From Noviherbaspirillum aridicola (GTDB lineage Bacteria; Pseudomonadota; Gammaproteobacteria; Burkholderiales; Burkholderiaceae_D): a stretch of 64,000 bases of DNA. The notes beneath the pieces were generated by a model. The model made no database searches and had not been told where the DNA came from. It saw only the letters and a list, made by a program, of their open reading frames with translations. Every line of letters begins with the position of its first letter. Position 1 is the first letter of the stretch. Where the stretch lies: positions 62,001 to 126,000 of the forward strand of contig NZ_BPMK01000010.1 of NCBI RefSeq assembly GCF_019656455.1. Reading direction: 5' to 3'. The translations under genes and the position numbers were made by a program. Shown one piece after another: positions 1 to 8,348 of the stretch.

Positions 1-1576
1 CGAGAACGGCTTCGTCTCGGAAGAGCAGATCTGCGGCGCGCTCGCGCGGCAGCTGAACATTCCTTACATTAATCTCAAGTTCTACAACATCCGCCCTGAA
101 ATCGTGCGGATGCTGCCGGAGACGCAGGCGCGGCGCTTCCGTGCGCTCGCGCTGGAGGATAAGGGCGACAACATCGTCATCGGCATGGCCGATCCCACCG
201 ATCTGTTCGCCTACGATGAGATCGCACGCGTGTTGCGCAGGCCGATTTCGCTCGCCGTGGTCAACGAGGGTGAGCTGCTGCAAACCGTCGACCGCATCTA
301 CCGCCGCACCGATGAGATCACCGACTTCGCGCGCGAGCTGGAGCAGGACCTGGGCGACAGCTACGTGGATTTCGGCGGACTCGGCGGGACCCCGGGCCTG
401 GAAGATGCCCCGGTCGTGAAGCTGCTGCAGTCGATCTTCGACGATGCCGCACAGGTGCGCGCGTCGGACGTCCATATCGAGCCGCAGGAAAGCCGGCTGC
501 ATATCCGCTTTCGCATCGACGGCATGCTGCATCTGCAGACCGAGGCGGATATCAAGATCGCCACGGCGCTGGCGCTTCGGCTCAAGCTCATGTCGGGCCT
601 GGACATCTCGGAAAAGCGCTTGCCGCAGGATGGACGTTTTGCCATCAAGGTCAAGCAGCAGCAGGTCGATGTCCGTATTTCCACCATGCCGACGCAATAC
701 GGCGAGTCCGTCGTCATGCGACTGCTGAACCAGAGCGGCGGGATGCTGAAGCTGGACTCGATCGGGATGCCGAAAGAGATGGTCGACCGCTTCCGCGCGA
801 TTCTTGCGCGGCCTAACGGCCTGGTGCTCGTCACCGGGCCGACCGGCAGCGGCAAGACGACGACGCTCTACGGCGCTCTCGCTGAGCTCAACACCACTGA
901 ACGCAAGCTGATCACGGTCGAGGACCCGGTCGAATATCGGCTGCCCGGCGTCAATCAGGTGCAGGTCAACGAAAAGATCGAGCTGACCTTCGCCCGCGTC
1001 CTGAGAGCAGCCCTGCGTCAGGACCCCGATGTGGTGCTGGTGGGCGAGATGCGTGACCAGGAAACGGCCCAGATCGGTCTGCGCGCGGCGCTCACCGGCC
1101 ACCTCGTATTGTCCACACTGCACACCAACGATGCCGCCAGCACGCCGGTGCGCCTGCTCGACATGGGCGTGCCGCGCTACATGGTCGCGACCTCGCTGCA
1201 GGCAGTCCTGGCGCAGCGCCTGGTCCGCCTGGTATGCGAAAGCTGCGCCGAGCCGTATACCCTGAAGCCAACCGAGCACGAGTGGCTGCGGGTCGATCTC
1301 GGCGAGCAAGTGGAGGCCCACCGGTATGTGCGCGGGCGCGGTTGCACTCACTGCAACGGCACGGGTTATCGCGGCCGTACTGGCGTCTATGAGATGCTGG
1401 AGATCACGGAGGCGGTGGCCGAGGCGGCGAATAACCACGACCCTGCGCACTTCATGCGGGTCGCCCACGCGCAGATGGCCGGTCGCACCTTGCGCTCGCA
1501 TGCGATCGATCTCATTGTGGCCGGCAAGACTACGGTTGCCGAGGCGATGCGGGTAAGCAACCAGATCGACGCCTGA
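1..1576 (+). CDS. mshE: MSHA pilus extension ATPase MshE (5' end outside window)
   Basis: GspE/PilB-family secretion ATPase that powers pilus assembly at the inner membrane. The frame is open from base 2, so the first ATG inside the window (104) is internal and the true start lies upstream. The first visible residues (GFVSEEQICGALARQ) match the tail of the MshEN c-di-GMP-binding motif. Walker A GPTGSGKT is at about 836-860, Walker B (DPDVVLVGEMRD) at about 1022-1057, and two CxxC pairs (CESC, CTHC, about 1235-1360) form the usual zinc knuckle. The stop TGA overlaps the next ATG by one base. Identification as mshE rather than gspE or pilB rests on the following msh genes. Confidence 0.93.
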   Translation, partial: ENGFVSEEQICGALARQLNIPYINLKFYNIRPEIVRMLPETQARRFRALALEDKGDNIVIGMADPTDLFAYDEIARVLRRPISLAVVNEGELLQTVDRIYRRTDEITDFARELEQDLGDSYVDFGGLGGTPGLEDAPVVKLLQSIFDDAAQVRASDVHIEPQESRLHIRFRIDGMLHLQTEADIKIATALALRLKLMSGLDISEKRLPQDGRFAIKVKQQQVDVRISTMPTQYGESVVMRLLNQSGGMLKLDSIGMPKEMVDRFRAILARPNGLVLVTGPTGSGKTTTLYGALAELNTTERKLITVEDPVEYRLPGVNQVQVNEKIELTFARVLRAALRQDPDVVLVGEMRDQETAQIGLRAALTGHLVLSTLHTNDAASTPVRLLDMGVPRYMVATSLQAVLAQRLVRLVCESCAEPYTLKPTEHEWLRVDLGEQVEAHRYVRGRGCTHCNGTGYRGRTGVYEMLEITEAVAEAANNHDPAHFMRVAHAQMAGRTLRSHAIDLIVAGKTTVAEAMRVSNQIDA

Positions 1577-3381
1577 TGGAACACAGTATCCCGAGCGCCC
1601 GGGCAAGCTTCCCGGCAGGCGAAGCGCGTGTCGATCGGTCGGCCGCCTCGTGGCTGGCGACAGGGGCCGTGGCGGCCGCTTTTCTCTTTCCGTTTCTCTG
1701 GCCGCTGCATGCCTCGCCGATACAGAGTTTTGTGAATGAATGGCTGGCTGCGGTGCTGATGCTGCTGGCCGCAGGTGGCGGGGCGCTTGTCGCGCGGCGG
1801 CACGGGGACAGCCTTCCGATTCCGTTTGTCGGACTGGTATTCGGCGCACTGGCCGCGGTGATCGCGCTGCAGTGGGCGCTTGGACTGTTCACGCATTCAT
1901 CGAACGCGACCCTGCCCCTGATGGCCCTGTTGCTGGCGCTGCTCAGCGCCTGCGTCGGGACGATCTGCGCCCGTCACATTGGTCTGTCCCGGTTGTTGCC
2001 GCTCGTCTGCTCCGCCGCGGTCGTCGGCGGCGTGCTCAACGTGCTGCTTCAGGTCGTCCAGCTTCTGACCAATAACGGCGTCAGCGTGCCGCTCATCCGC
2101 TTTGCAACCGGTGGCAGCCTGTACGGCGCGCTCGGGCAGCAGAACCATCTGGCCACCTACCTCTGCTGGGCGCTGATCGGCTGTGGCTATCTCCACGCGC
2201 GGCGCCTCCTGCCGACCATGCTCGCCGTTCTGCTGACGGCGGTTTTTCTGGCCGGGCTGACCATGAGCACGTCGAGGATGACCTGGCTGCAGGTAGGGTG
2301 TATCGGAATTGCGGGCGTCCTCCTCTTGCGTCGCATCGACCCCGCCGCGAGACCTCGCGGCTGGCAGTGGCTGATTCTGCTGCCGGCCGGGTACTACCTG
2401 GTCAGCCTGCTTCTGCCCCAACTCATGGAACTTGCGCAGTTCGACCCGCTTCGTTCCTCGCTCGGGCGACTTGCCACGGAAGAGGTAGGCGGACCACGGC
2501 GAAAGCTCATCGAGCAGGCCTGGGCAATTTTTCTCGCACATCCCATCCTGGGCGTCGGACCCGGGGAGTTCGCCTATCACCAGTTCATGCTGGAGGGATC
2601 GAAGCAAGGCGTCGTCTTTCCATCCTCACCCCACAATCTGCTGTTCGATCTGCTTTCGATGACGGGACTGGCCGGGACACTGCTGTTCGCGGCCATCCTG
2701 TTGCCGGCATTGATGCGCATTCTGCATGGCGCCGTCACGCTGGAACGGGTCTGCGCGGTGCTGATGCTGGCCGTGTTTGGCATTCACACTTTGCTCGAAT
2801 TCCCGCAGTGGTACGCCTATTTCCTGCTGCCCGCCGCATTCCTGTTCGGTGCCGTCGAAACGAAAATCATCGCGCCCGGCCAGCATCTGCTGGCGCGCAT
2901 CGCGGCCCCGGTCGCGGTCGTGTATGGCCTGGGGCTGAGCGCCGTGCTTTTCGTACAGTACCAGCAGCTCGAACAGCTCTACAGCCACCATTACATGAAG
3001 AACCGGCTCGTGAGCGAGGTTGATCCCGGCGCATTGGCCAGCATTGAGAATTTCGAAAGACGAAGCGTCTTCGATGGTCCTGCCGAGTTTCTCCTCTGCT
3101 TCAACTTCGCCCTCAATGAAAACGCGCTGGAGCGAAAGCTGGCGATTTCAGCGCGGGCATTGCGTCACCGGGCCGAGCCCAATATCGTCTACCGGCATGT
3201 GATATTGCTCGCACTGGCGGGGCGCCAGCATGAAGGCAGCGTCTACCTTCAGCGACTGCGGGAAAACGCGCCGGATGAATACGAAGAGGTGGCGCAGGAG
3301 ATTCGTCGCCTCGGGCAGGATCAGCCCGGACTCTTCGGCGGGATCGCAGCCTCGCTTCAGCCAGGAAACGGACAGTCATGA
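1576..3381 (+). CDS. O-antigen ligase / pilin glycosyltransferase-like membrane protein (Wzy_C, PglL-like)
   Basis: 601-residue polytopic membrane protein with about ten hydrophobic segments and a cytoplasmic-looking C-terminal tail of roughly 150 residues. A conserved SSPHNLLFDLL segment with His353 fits the Wzy_C loop shared by O-antigen ligases (WaaL), Wzy polymerases and pilin oligosaccharyltransferases (PglL/PilO). It starts inside the mshE stop (TGATG) and is followed 12 bases later by mshG, so it is co-transcribed with the pilus machinery. Its position makes transfer of a lipid-linked glycan onto MshA the simplest role; that is inference. It could instead be an unrelated O-antigen ligase that shares the operon. 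Confidence 0.8.
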   Translation: MEHSIPSARASFPAGEARVDRSAASWLATGAVAAAFLFPFLWPLHASPIQSFVNEWLAAVLMLLAAGGGALVARRHGDSLPIPFVGLVFGALAAVIALQWALGLFTHSSNATLPLMALLLALLSACVGTICARHIGLSRLLPLVCSAAVVGGVLNVLLQVVQLLTNNGVSVPLIRFATGGSLYGALGQQNHLATYLCWALIGCGYLHARRLLPTMLAVLLTAVFLAGLTMSTSRMTWLQVGCIGIAGVLLLRRIDPAARPRGWQWLILLPAGYYLVSLLLPQLMELAQFDPLRSSLGRLATEEVGGPRRKLIEQAWAIFLAHPILGVGPGEFAYHQFMLEGSKQGVVFPSSPHNLLFDLLSMTGLAGTLLFAAILLPALMRILHGAVTLERVCAVLMLAVFGIHTLLEFPQWYAYFLLPAAFLFGAVETKIIAPGQHLLARIAAPVAVVYGLGLSAVLFVQYQQLEQLYSHHYMKNRLVSEVDPGALASIENFERRSVFDGPAEFLLCFNFALNENALERKLAISARALRHRAEPNIVYRHVILLALAGRQHEGSVYLQRLRENAPDEYEEVAQEIRRLGQDQPGLFGGIAASLQPGNGQS

Positions 3382-3393
3382 CAGGGAGGGACC

Positions 3394-4623
3394 GTGCCGT
3401 ATTTCGCCTATAAGGCCCGTGACGCACGCGGGGAACTGGTCCGGGGCGTGCTCGAAAGCGCTGACAGCGGCGCGGTTGCGACGCAATTGTTCAATACAGG
3501 GCTAACCCCGGTCGACATCAGCGAAACCACGCGGCCGGCGGGCGGCGAGGGCGGCTGGCTGAGCCGTCTCGCGGAGCAGCCGGTCCGCTCCATCGACGTG
3601 CAGCTCTTCAGCCGGCAGATGTATACACTGCTCAAGGCCGGCGTACCCATCATGCGCGGTCTCTCCGGGCTTCAGGAGTCGGCGATCAACAAGACGTTCG
3701 CGCGAGTGATCAAGGACATACGCGATGCACTGGAATCGGGACGCGAACTGTCGGCGGCCATGCGCCGGCATCCGGCCGTGTTCAACGCGTTCTACGTCAG
3801 CATGGTGCGCGTGGGCGAGATGACGGGCCGGCTGGAAGAAGTGTTCCTGCGACTGCACGACCATCTTGAATTCGAGCGAGAGATGAAGGCGCGGGTCAAG
3901 TCGGCGATGCGGTACCCGATGTTTGTGGTGATCGCCATGGCGGTTGCCATCGCCGTGATCAACATCTGGGTGATTCCCGCGTTTTCACAGGTGTTCGCCG
4001 CCTTCAAGGCGGAGCTGCCGATCATGACGCGGATGCTGATCGCCGCCTCGAACTTCACCGTCAGCTACTGGCCGTATCTGCTCGCCGGGATTGCCGGGGC
4101 CTTGCTCGCATTCCGGGGCTGGGTCGGAACCGCGAATGGGCGCTATCGCTGGGACCGGATCAAGCTCCGGCTGCCCATTGCCGGCACCATCATCCAGAAG
4201 GGAGCGCTGGCCCGTTTCGCGCGCAGCTTTTCCCTTTCCAGCCGAAGCGGCGTGCCGGTAGTGCAGGCGCTCTCCGTCGTCGCGAACACCGTCGACAACG
4301 CTTACATCGCCGCCCGCGTCGAGCAGATGCGCGACGGCGTGGAAAGAGGCGAAAGCATCCTCCGTACGGCGGTCACCGCCGGCGTGTTTACGCCCATCGT
4401 GCTGCAGATGGTGGCCGTCGGCGAGGAGACCGGTGAACTGGACGAACTGATGAATGAAATCGCGGCCATGTACGAACGCGAGGTTGACTACGAGCTGAAG
4501 ACCCTGTCCGCCCGCATCGAGCCCATCCTTATCATCGGCCTCGGGATTCTGGTATTGATCCTCGCGCTCGGTGTGTTCCTGCCGATCTGGGATCTGGCGC
4601 AGGTGGCAACGAAGTCGTCATGA
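3394..4623 (+). CDS. mshG: MSHA inner-membrane platform protein MshG (GspF/PilC family)
   Basis: 409-residue integral membrane platform on which the pilus is assembled. It begins PYFAYKARDARGELVRG, the usual GspF N-terminus, and has two GspF repeats (about residues 65-190 and 270-395) with hydrophobic segments near 170-195, 220-240 and 375-400. The start is GTG, supported by a strong GGGAGGG ribosome site 5 bases upstream. Full length for the family. The stop overlaps the next start (ATGA). Confidence 0.93.
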   Translation: MPYFAYKARDARGELVRGVLESADSGAVATQLFNTGLTPVDISETTRPAGGEGGWLSRLAEQPVRSIDVQLFSRQMYTLLKAGVPIMRGLSGLQESAINKTFARVIKDIRDALESGRELSAAMRRHPAVFNAFYVSMVRVGEMTGRLEEVFLRLHDHLEFEREMKARVKSAMRYPMFVVIAMAVAIAVINIWVIPAFSQVFAAFKAELPIMTRMLIAASNFTVSYWPYLLAGIAGALLAFRGWVGTANGRYRWDRIKLRLPIAGTIIQKGALARFARSFSLSSRSGVPVVQALSVVANTVDNAYIAARVEQMRDGVERGESILRTAVTAGVFTPIVLQMVAVGEETGELDELMNEIAAMYEREVDYELKTLSARIEPILIIGLGILVLILALGVFLPIWDLAQVATKSS

Positions 4624-5168
4624 GACGGGAGGCTCAAGCGTTATCCGGAAGGGCGCATCGGCGCCCCCATGGATTCACACGCCTGGAGCTGGCGGTGGCG
4701 GTCGCCATGATCTGCATCCTGATCGCGGTTCTGCTTGAGCGCATCGTCTACACCATCGAGCTGGCCGAGAAGGCGGACATGGAGCGAACCGTCGCCACGC
4801 TGCGCGCCTCGCTCTACCTGCAGGCCGCGTCCCTGATCGCCCAGGGCCGCCAGCACGAACTGGGTCTGTTCGCTGAACAGAATCCAATGGATTGGCTGTC
4901 GGGCAGACCCGAAAATTACGGCGGCGAGATCACCGAATTGCCGGTCGGAAACGTTGCTGAGAAGCGATGGTTCTACAATAAAATCACCAAAAATCTCATT
5001 TACGTGGTGCATAATGACAGGCACTTTCGGGGCGGAAATAATGACCCGAAGAAAATAGTTTTTCGCGTGAGATTGGTCTGCGAAAAAGCGGCGCCCGGTG
5101 ACGGACAGTGCGAATCGATCGGGGGTGTCCACCTTGAGCAGGCGACTACTTACAGCTGGTTCGGTTAA
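4620..5168 (+). CDS. MshF-like type IV prepilin-like protein
   Basis: 182 residues with an N-terminal prepilin cleavage site G/FTRLEL followed by a hydrophobic helix, and Glu at +5 of the mature protein, so it should be processed by prepilin peptidase. The charged leader of 18 residues is long. The position, directly after mshG and before mshA, is that of mshF/mshB in Vibrio; I cannot decide which it matches because only the N-terminal helix is conserved. The last third of the gene (about 4970-5070) is clearly AT-richer than its neighbours. Overlaps mshG by 4 bases. Confidence 0.75.
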   Translation: MRREAQALSGRAHRRPHGFTRLELAVAVAMICILIAVLLERIVYTIELAEKADMERTVATLRASLYLQAASLIAQGRQHELGLFAEQNPMDWLSGRPENYGGEITELPVGNVAEKRWFYNKITKNLIYVVHNDRHFRGGNNDPKKIVFRVRLVCEKAAPGDGQCESIGGVHLEQATTYSWFG

Positions 5169-5202
5169 GCAAGATTTCTACTCAAATATTGGAGCAGTCA
5201 AC

Positions 5203-5673
5203 ATGAAAAATACCAAGCACGGACAATCCGGTTTTACTCTGATCGAACTGGTTGTGGTGATCGTCATTCTCGGCATTCTGGCGGCGACGGCGCTGCCGAA
5301 GTTTGTTGATATGTCGGGTGAAGCTCGCACGGCGGCAGTAAAAGGTGTGGCGGGTGCGCTCGGTTCTGCAAGTTCGGTGAATTACGCGGGCAATATCGCT
5401 AAGGGTGGAGCGAGCAATGGTCCTATCACCGGCGCAAGCGCCACCTCCGTTGTAGGGATTGTGGATACGAGCCGTGGCTGTAATGATGCCGTTGCAACGG
5501 AACTCTTGCAGGCTGGCGTCACCTTTGACTCCACTAGCCCTTTTGAAAAAGGCTCCTATAAGCTATCCGGCGTAGGCTCGATTGGCAATCGCGGTGCATC
5601 GATAGACTGCACAGTGATTAGCAACGATGACAACGAGTACTCTGCCACGTTCACACTGATCGGCGCGAAATAA
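5203..5673 (+). CDS. mshA: MSHA major pilin MshA
   Basis: 156-residue prepilin: short leader MKNTKHGQSG, cleavage before F11, then the class-typical helix FTLIELVVVIVILGILAATA with Glu at +5. Cys93 and Cys136 would form the C-terminal disulfide loop. The start at 5203 is chosen because a GGAG site lies 8 bases upstream and the leader length is right; a longer in-frame extension from 5098 lies inside the previous gene. It is the only pilin in the locus with its own strong downstream terminator, as expected for the abundant subunit. The Ser/Thr-rich surface region is a plausible glycosylation target. Confidence 0.93.
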   Translation: MKNTKHGQSGFTLIELVVVIVILGILAATALPKFVDMSGEARTAAVKGVAGALGSASSVNYAGNIAKGGASNGPITGASATSVVGIVDTSRGCNDAVATELLQAGVTFDSTSPFEKGSYKLSGVGSIGNRGASIDCTVISNDDNEYSATFTLIGAK

Positions 5674-5705
5674 CAGCAAGCTCACGCAGCCCCTGCAACC
5701 CAACG

Positions 5706-5737
5706 AAAGTCGTGAGCATTACCGCTCACGACTTTTT
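5706..5737 (+). terminator. Rho-independent terminator after mshA
   Basis: A 12-bp perfect stem (5706-5717 with 5724-5735, core AAGTCGTGAG/CTCACGACTT) and a 6-base loop run straight into five T's. It lies 32 bases after the mshA stop and before mshC, in an operon whose other genes overlap. Partial read-through would give much more major pilin than minor pilin mRNA. Confidence 0.88.
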
Positions 5738-5789
5738 CGTTTCGGGCCCGGCTGTTTTCAAGCTGACCACGACCCGCATCCGACCCAGC

Positions 5790-6383
5790 ATGCGCAATGC
5801 GACGACCACAGCACGGTATCGGCCCCGCGATGCACGCCTCCAGGGTTTCACCCTGGTGGAACTCGTCGGCGTCCTGATCATCGTCGGCATCCTGGCGATC
5901 GTTGCCGTCCCGCGTTTTTTCAATCGCACTACGTTCGATTCCCGGGCCTGGTCCGACCAGACCCTGTCCATGCTTCGCCACGCGCAAAAACAGGCGGTGG
6001 CACAGAACGCACCGGTGTACGTTCGCCTGGACGGCGCAAGCATCGCGCTCTGCCATGATGCGGCTTGCGCACGGCCCGTCGTCGCGCCCGCGCGCAGGAA
6101 CAGCGGCAGCGCAGCCACCATGGCGGCCTGCGGGAATAACGCAGCCTGGTTCTGCGAGGCCGTCCCCTCCGGCGTGAGCTATACCGCCAGTGCCGGTGGA
6201 ACGAGCTATGTCGGGCCGACGCCGCGCTTCTTCTTCGATGCACTCGGCACGCCGTTCAATAGCGGCGACGTGCCGCCGGCTTCGAGCTTCAACCATCGGC
6301 TGACGATCGCCGTTAGCGGCGACGGCCTCACGCGCAACCTCCACATCGAGCGGGAAACCGGCTATGTCCATGCTCAGCCATAG
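5790..6383 (+). CDS. mshC: MSHA minor pilin MshC-like (GspH/FimT type)
   Basis: 197-residue prepilin with leader ending QG and mature start FTLVELVGVLIIVGILAIVA. The rest (PRFFNRTTFDSRAW, then QTLSMLRHAQKQAVAQN) resembles GspH/FimT-type minor pilins, which sit at the pilus tip. I place the start at ATG 5790, giving a 19-residue leader; the open frame continues up to a GTG at 5712, but that lies inside the mshA terminator stem. No clear ribosome site precedes 5790, so the start is uncertain. The 3' end overlaps mshD by 20 bases. Confidence 0.85.
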   Translation: MRNATTTARYRPRDARLQGFTLVELVGVLIIVGILAIVAVPRFFNRTTFDSRAWSDQTLSMLRHAQKQAVAQNAPVYVRLDGASIALCHDAACARPVVAPARRNSGSAATMAACGNNAAWFCEAVPSGVSYTASAGGTSYVGPTPRFFFDALGTPFNSGDVPPASSFNHRLTIAVSGDGLTRNLHIERETGYVHAQP

Positions 6384-6969
6384 CCGCCGCGAACCCGCTC
6401 GCCGGCAGTCCGGGGTGACCCTGGTCGAGCTGGTGATATCCATCGTGATCATCGGCATAGGCGTTGCGGGCATCCTCCAGGTCCTGAGCCTGACGACCCA
6501 GCGCAGCGCCGACCCGCTGCAACGCAAGCAGGCGCTGGCGATTGCGGAAGGTCTGATGGAAGAGGTGAGGCTTGCGCGCTTTACCTACTGCGATCCTGCA
6601 GACCCGGCCGCTGCCACGGCCACCAGCGCGGCGGGATGCGCGACCGCCGAACAGGCCGGACCGGAGGCGGGCAATGCCCGTCCGTTCGACAACGTCAACG
6701 ATTATGTGGCCGAGTTCGACAAGGACGAGCCGTATTCGGCCGATGCGGCAGGCAATCCTCATGCCGGCACGATCGGCGCCTACACCGCCAGCGTCACTAT
6801 CCGGCCGGATGCCGCGCTCGGCCCGGTCGGCGGGCGGATTGCCTCAGGCAGTACACCCGCGCAGATGGAAGTGCTGCGCATTACGGTCACCGTCAGATAC
6901 AACAACGGCAACGACAGCGTCGTTCTCGACGGCTATCGCACCCGCTACGCACCGCAGGCCCTGCCATGA
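6364..6969 (+). CDS. mshD: MSHA minor pilin MshD-like (PilV/GspI type)
   Basis: 201 residues. Leader MSMLSHSRREPARRQSG is followed by VTLVELVISIVIIGIGVAGIL, a PilV/GspI-like prepilin helix with Val rather than Phe at +1 and Glu at +5. The segment LMEEVRLARFTYCDP is typical of MshD/PilV proteins. Overlaps mshC upstream and shares ATGA with mshO downstream. A second ATG (6370) would shorten the leader by two residues only. Confidence 0.88.
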   Translation: MSMLSHSRREPARRQSGVTLVELVISIVIIGIGVAGILQVLSLTTQRSADPLQRKQALAIAEGLMEEVRLARFTYCDPADPAAATATSAAGCATAEQAGPEAGNARPFDNVNDYVAEFDKDEPYSADAAGNPHAGTIGAYTASVTIRPDAALGPVGGRIASGSTPAQMEVLRITVTVRYNNGNDSVVLDGYRTRYAPQALP

Positions 6970-7865
6970 CGACGCGCAGAAGCAGAAAGCCATCCGGATT
7001 TACGCTGGTCGAGATGGTGGTGGTCATCGTCATCACCGCCATCATTGGCGCCGTTATCGCCGTGTTCATCCGCGTGCCCGTGCAGGGTTACGCCGACAGC
7101 GTGGCGCGGGCGGACCTGACCGACGTGGCCGACATCGCCTTGCGGCGGATGTCGCGCGATCTCCGGCTGGCCTTGCCCAATAGCGTGCGGATCGCCGTGG
7201 ACGGTACCGGGAATCAGTATCTCGAACTCTTGCTGACCAAGTCCGGCGGGCGCTACCTGTCGGAAGAAGATGCGGACGCCGGCAATCCGAACCGCTGGCC
7301 GCTGAAGTTCGAAGCCGCGGTCGATTGTGCCGCCACGCCGACGGACTGCAGGTTTTCCGTGGTTGGCCCGATGCCGAACCCGCCGGTGATCGCCGGCGCC
7401 GATTCTATCGTGGTGTACAACCTGGGACCCAACCTCGAGCCGGCGAATGCCTACGACTGCGGCGCTTCTGGCTGCAACCGCGCGGCGGTGGCGGGAGTGG
7501 ACGACAGCAACCGGATCATTACACTCGCCTCGAACCCGTTCGCCGTGCAGCAGCCCGCGATGACTTCGCCGACCCGTCGCTTCCAGGTGGTGAGCACGCC
7601 TGTCACCTATACCTGCGCCGGCGGCAGGCTGACCCGCTACTGGGGCTATGCGATCAGCAAGAACCAGCCGACGTCGGCGGCGGCGCTGGGTAACACCTCC
7701 GCACTGCTCGCGACCGACGTCGCTGGATGCAGTTTCGAGTACAACCAGCTGGCCAATGTACGGAGCGCGCTCGTCGGACTGACATTGCGCCTGACTGCGC
7801 CCGCGGGCAGCAATGCTGGCGAGATCGCGCTGTTTCACCAGGTTCATGTGGATAACACGCCATGA
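6966..7865 (+). CDS. mshO: MSHA minor pilin MshO-like (PilW/GspJ type)
   Basis: 299-residue prepilin: short leader MTTRRSRKPSG, mature FTLVEMVVVIVITAIIGAVIA, then the ARADLTDVADIALRRMSRDLR helix typical of MshO/PilW. Four or more Cys residues in the C-terminal half suggest disulfides. The open frame extends upstream into mshD, but the start at 6966 overlaps the mshD stop by ATGA and gives a correct leader. Probably part of the tip or priming complex with MshC, D, P and Q. Confidence 0.88.
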   Translation: MTTRRSRKPSGFTLVEMVVVIVITAIIGAVIAVFIRVPVQGYADSVARADLTDVADIALRRMSRDLRLALPNSVRIAVDGTGNQYLELLLTKSGGRYLSEEDADAGNPNRWPLKFEAAVDCAATPTDCRFSVVGPMPNPPVIAGADSIVVYNLGPNLEPANAYDCGASGCNRAAVAGVDDSNRIITLASNPFAVQQPAMTSPTRRFQVVSTPVTYTCAGGRLTRYWGYAISKNQPTSAAALGNTSALLATDVAGCSFEYNQLANVRSALVGLTLRLTAPAGSNAGEIALFHQVHVDNTP

Positions 7866-8311
7866 AGCATAGCCATATCGCGCGGACCGGGGCGAACGCC
7901 GGATTCAGCCTGGTGAGCGCCATATTCTTGCTCGTGGTGCTCGCCGCGCTCGGGGTCGCGATGGTCAACATCTCCTCGGTTCAGCATGCGGGGTCCGCGC
8001 TCGACGTGCAGGGCGCGCGGGCTTACCAGGCCGCCCGGGCGGGCATCGAGTGGGGCCTGTACCGGCAGATCCGCGAAGGGGTCTGCGCAGGCGGGGACGT
8101 ATCGTTCCAGTTGCCGGAAGGGTCCACCCTGAACCAGTTCACGGTGACCGTCAACTGCACGCGTACGCCGGCAGCGACCGCAGGCATGCCCGACCGCTTT
8201 CGTATCCGCGCAATCGCCTGCAATCTGCCAACCTCGACGACGCCGCCCAGTTGCCCGAACCAGTCGGGCGCCCCGGATTATGTGCAGCGCACGATGCAGG
8301 TGGACTTCTGA
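7862..8311 (+). CDS. mshP: MSHA minor pilin MshP-like (PilX/GspK type)
   Basis: 149 residues with GFSLVSAIFLLVVLAALGVAMV near the N-terminus: prepilin-like, but lacking Glu at +5, as is usual for MshP/PilX proteins. The segment QAARAGIEWGLY follows the helix and is a family hallmark. Overlaps mshO by ATGA and ends 37 bases before mshQ. Confidence 0.85.
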   Translation: MKHSHIARTGANAGFSLVSAIFLLVVLAALGVAMVNISSVQHAGSALDVQGARAYQAARAGIEWGLYRQIREGVCAGGDVSFQLPEGSTLNQFTVTVNCTRTPAATAGMPDRFRIRAIACNLPTSTTPPSCPNQSGAPDYVQRTMQVDF

Positions 8312-8348
8312 TGGCGCACGCCCACGCCGAGACTCAAGGATCTACAGG

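Noticed and set aside
5712-5789. Longer mshC starting at GTG 5712
   Set aside because: The start would lie inside the mshA terminator stem and give a 45-residue prepilin leader.
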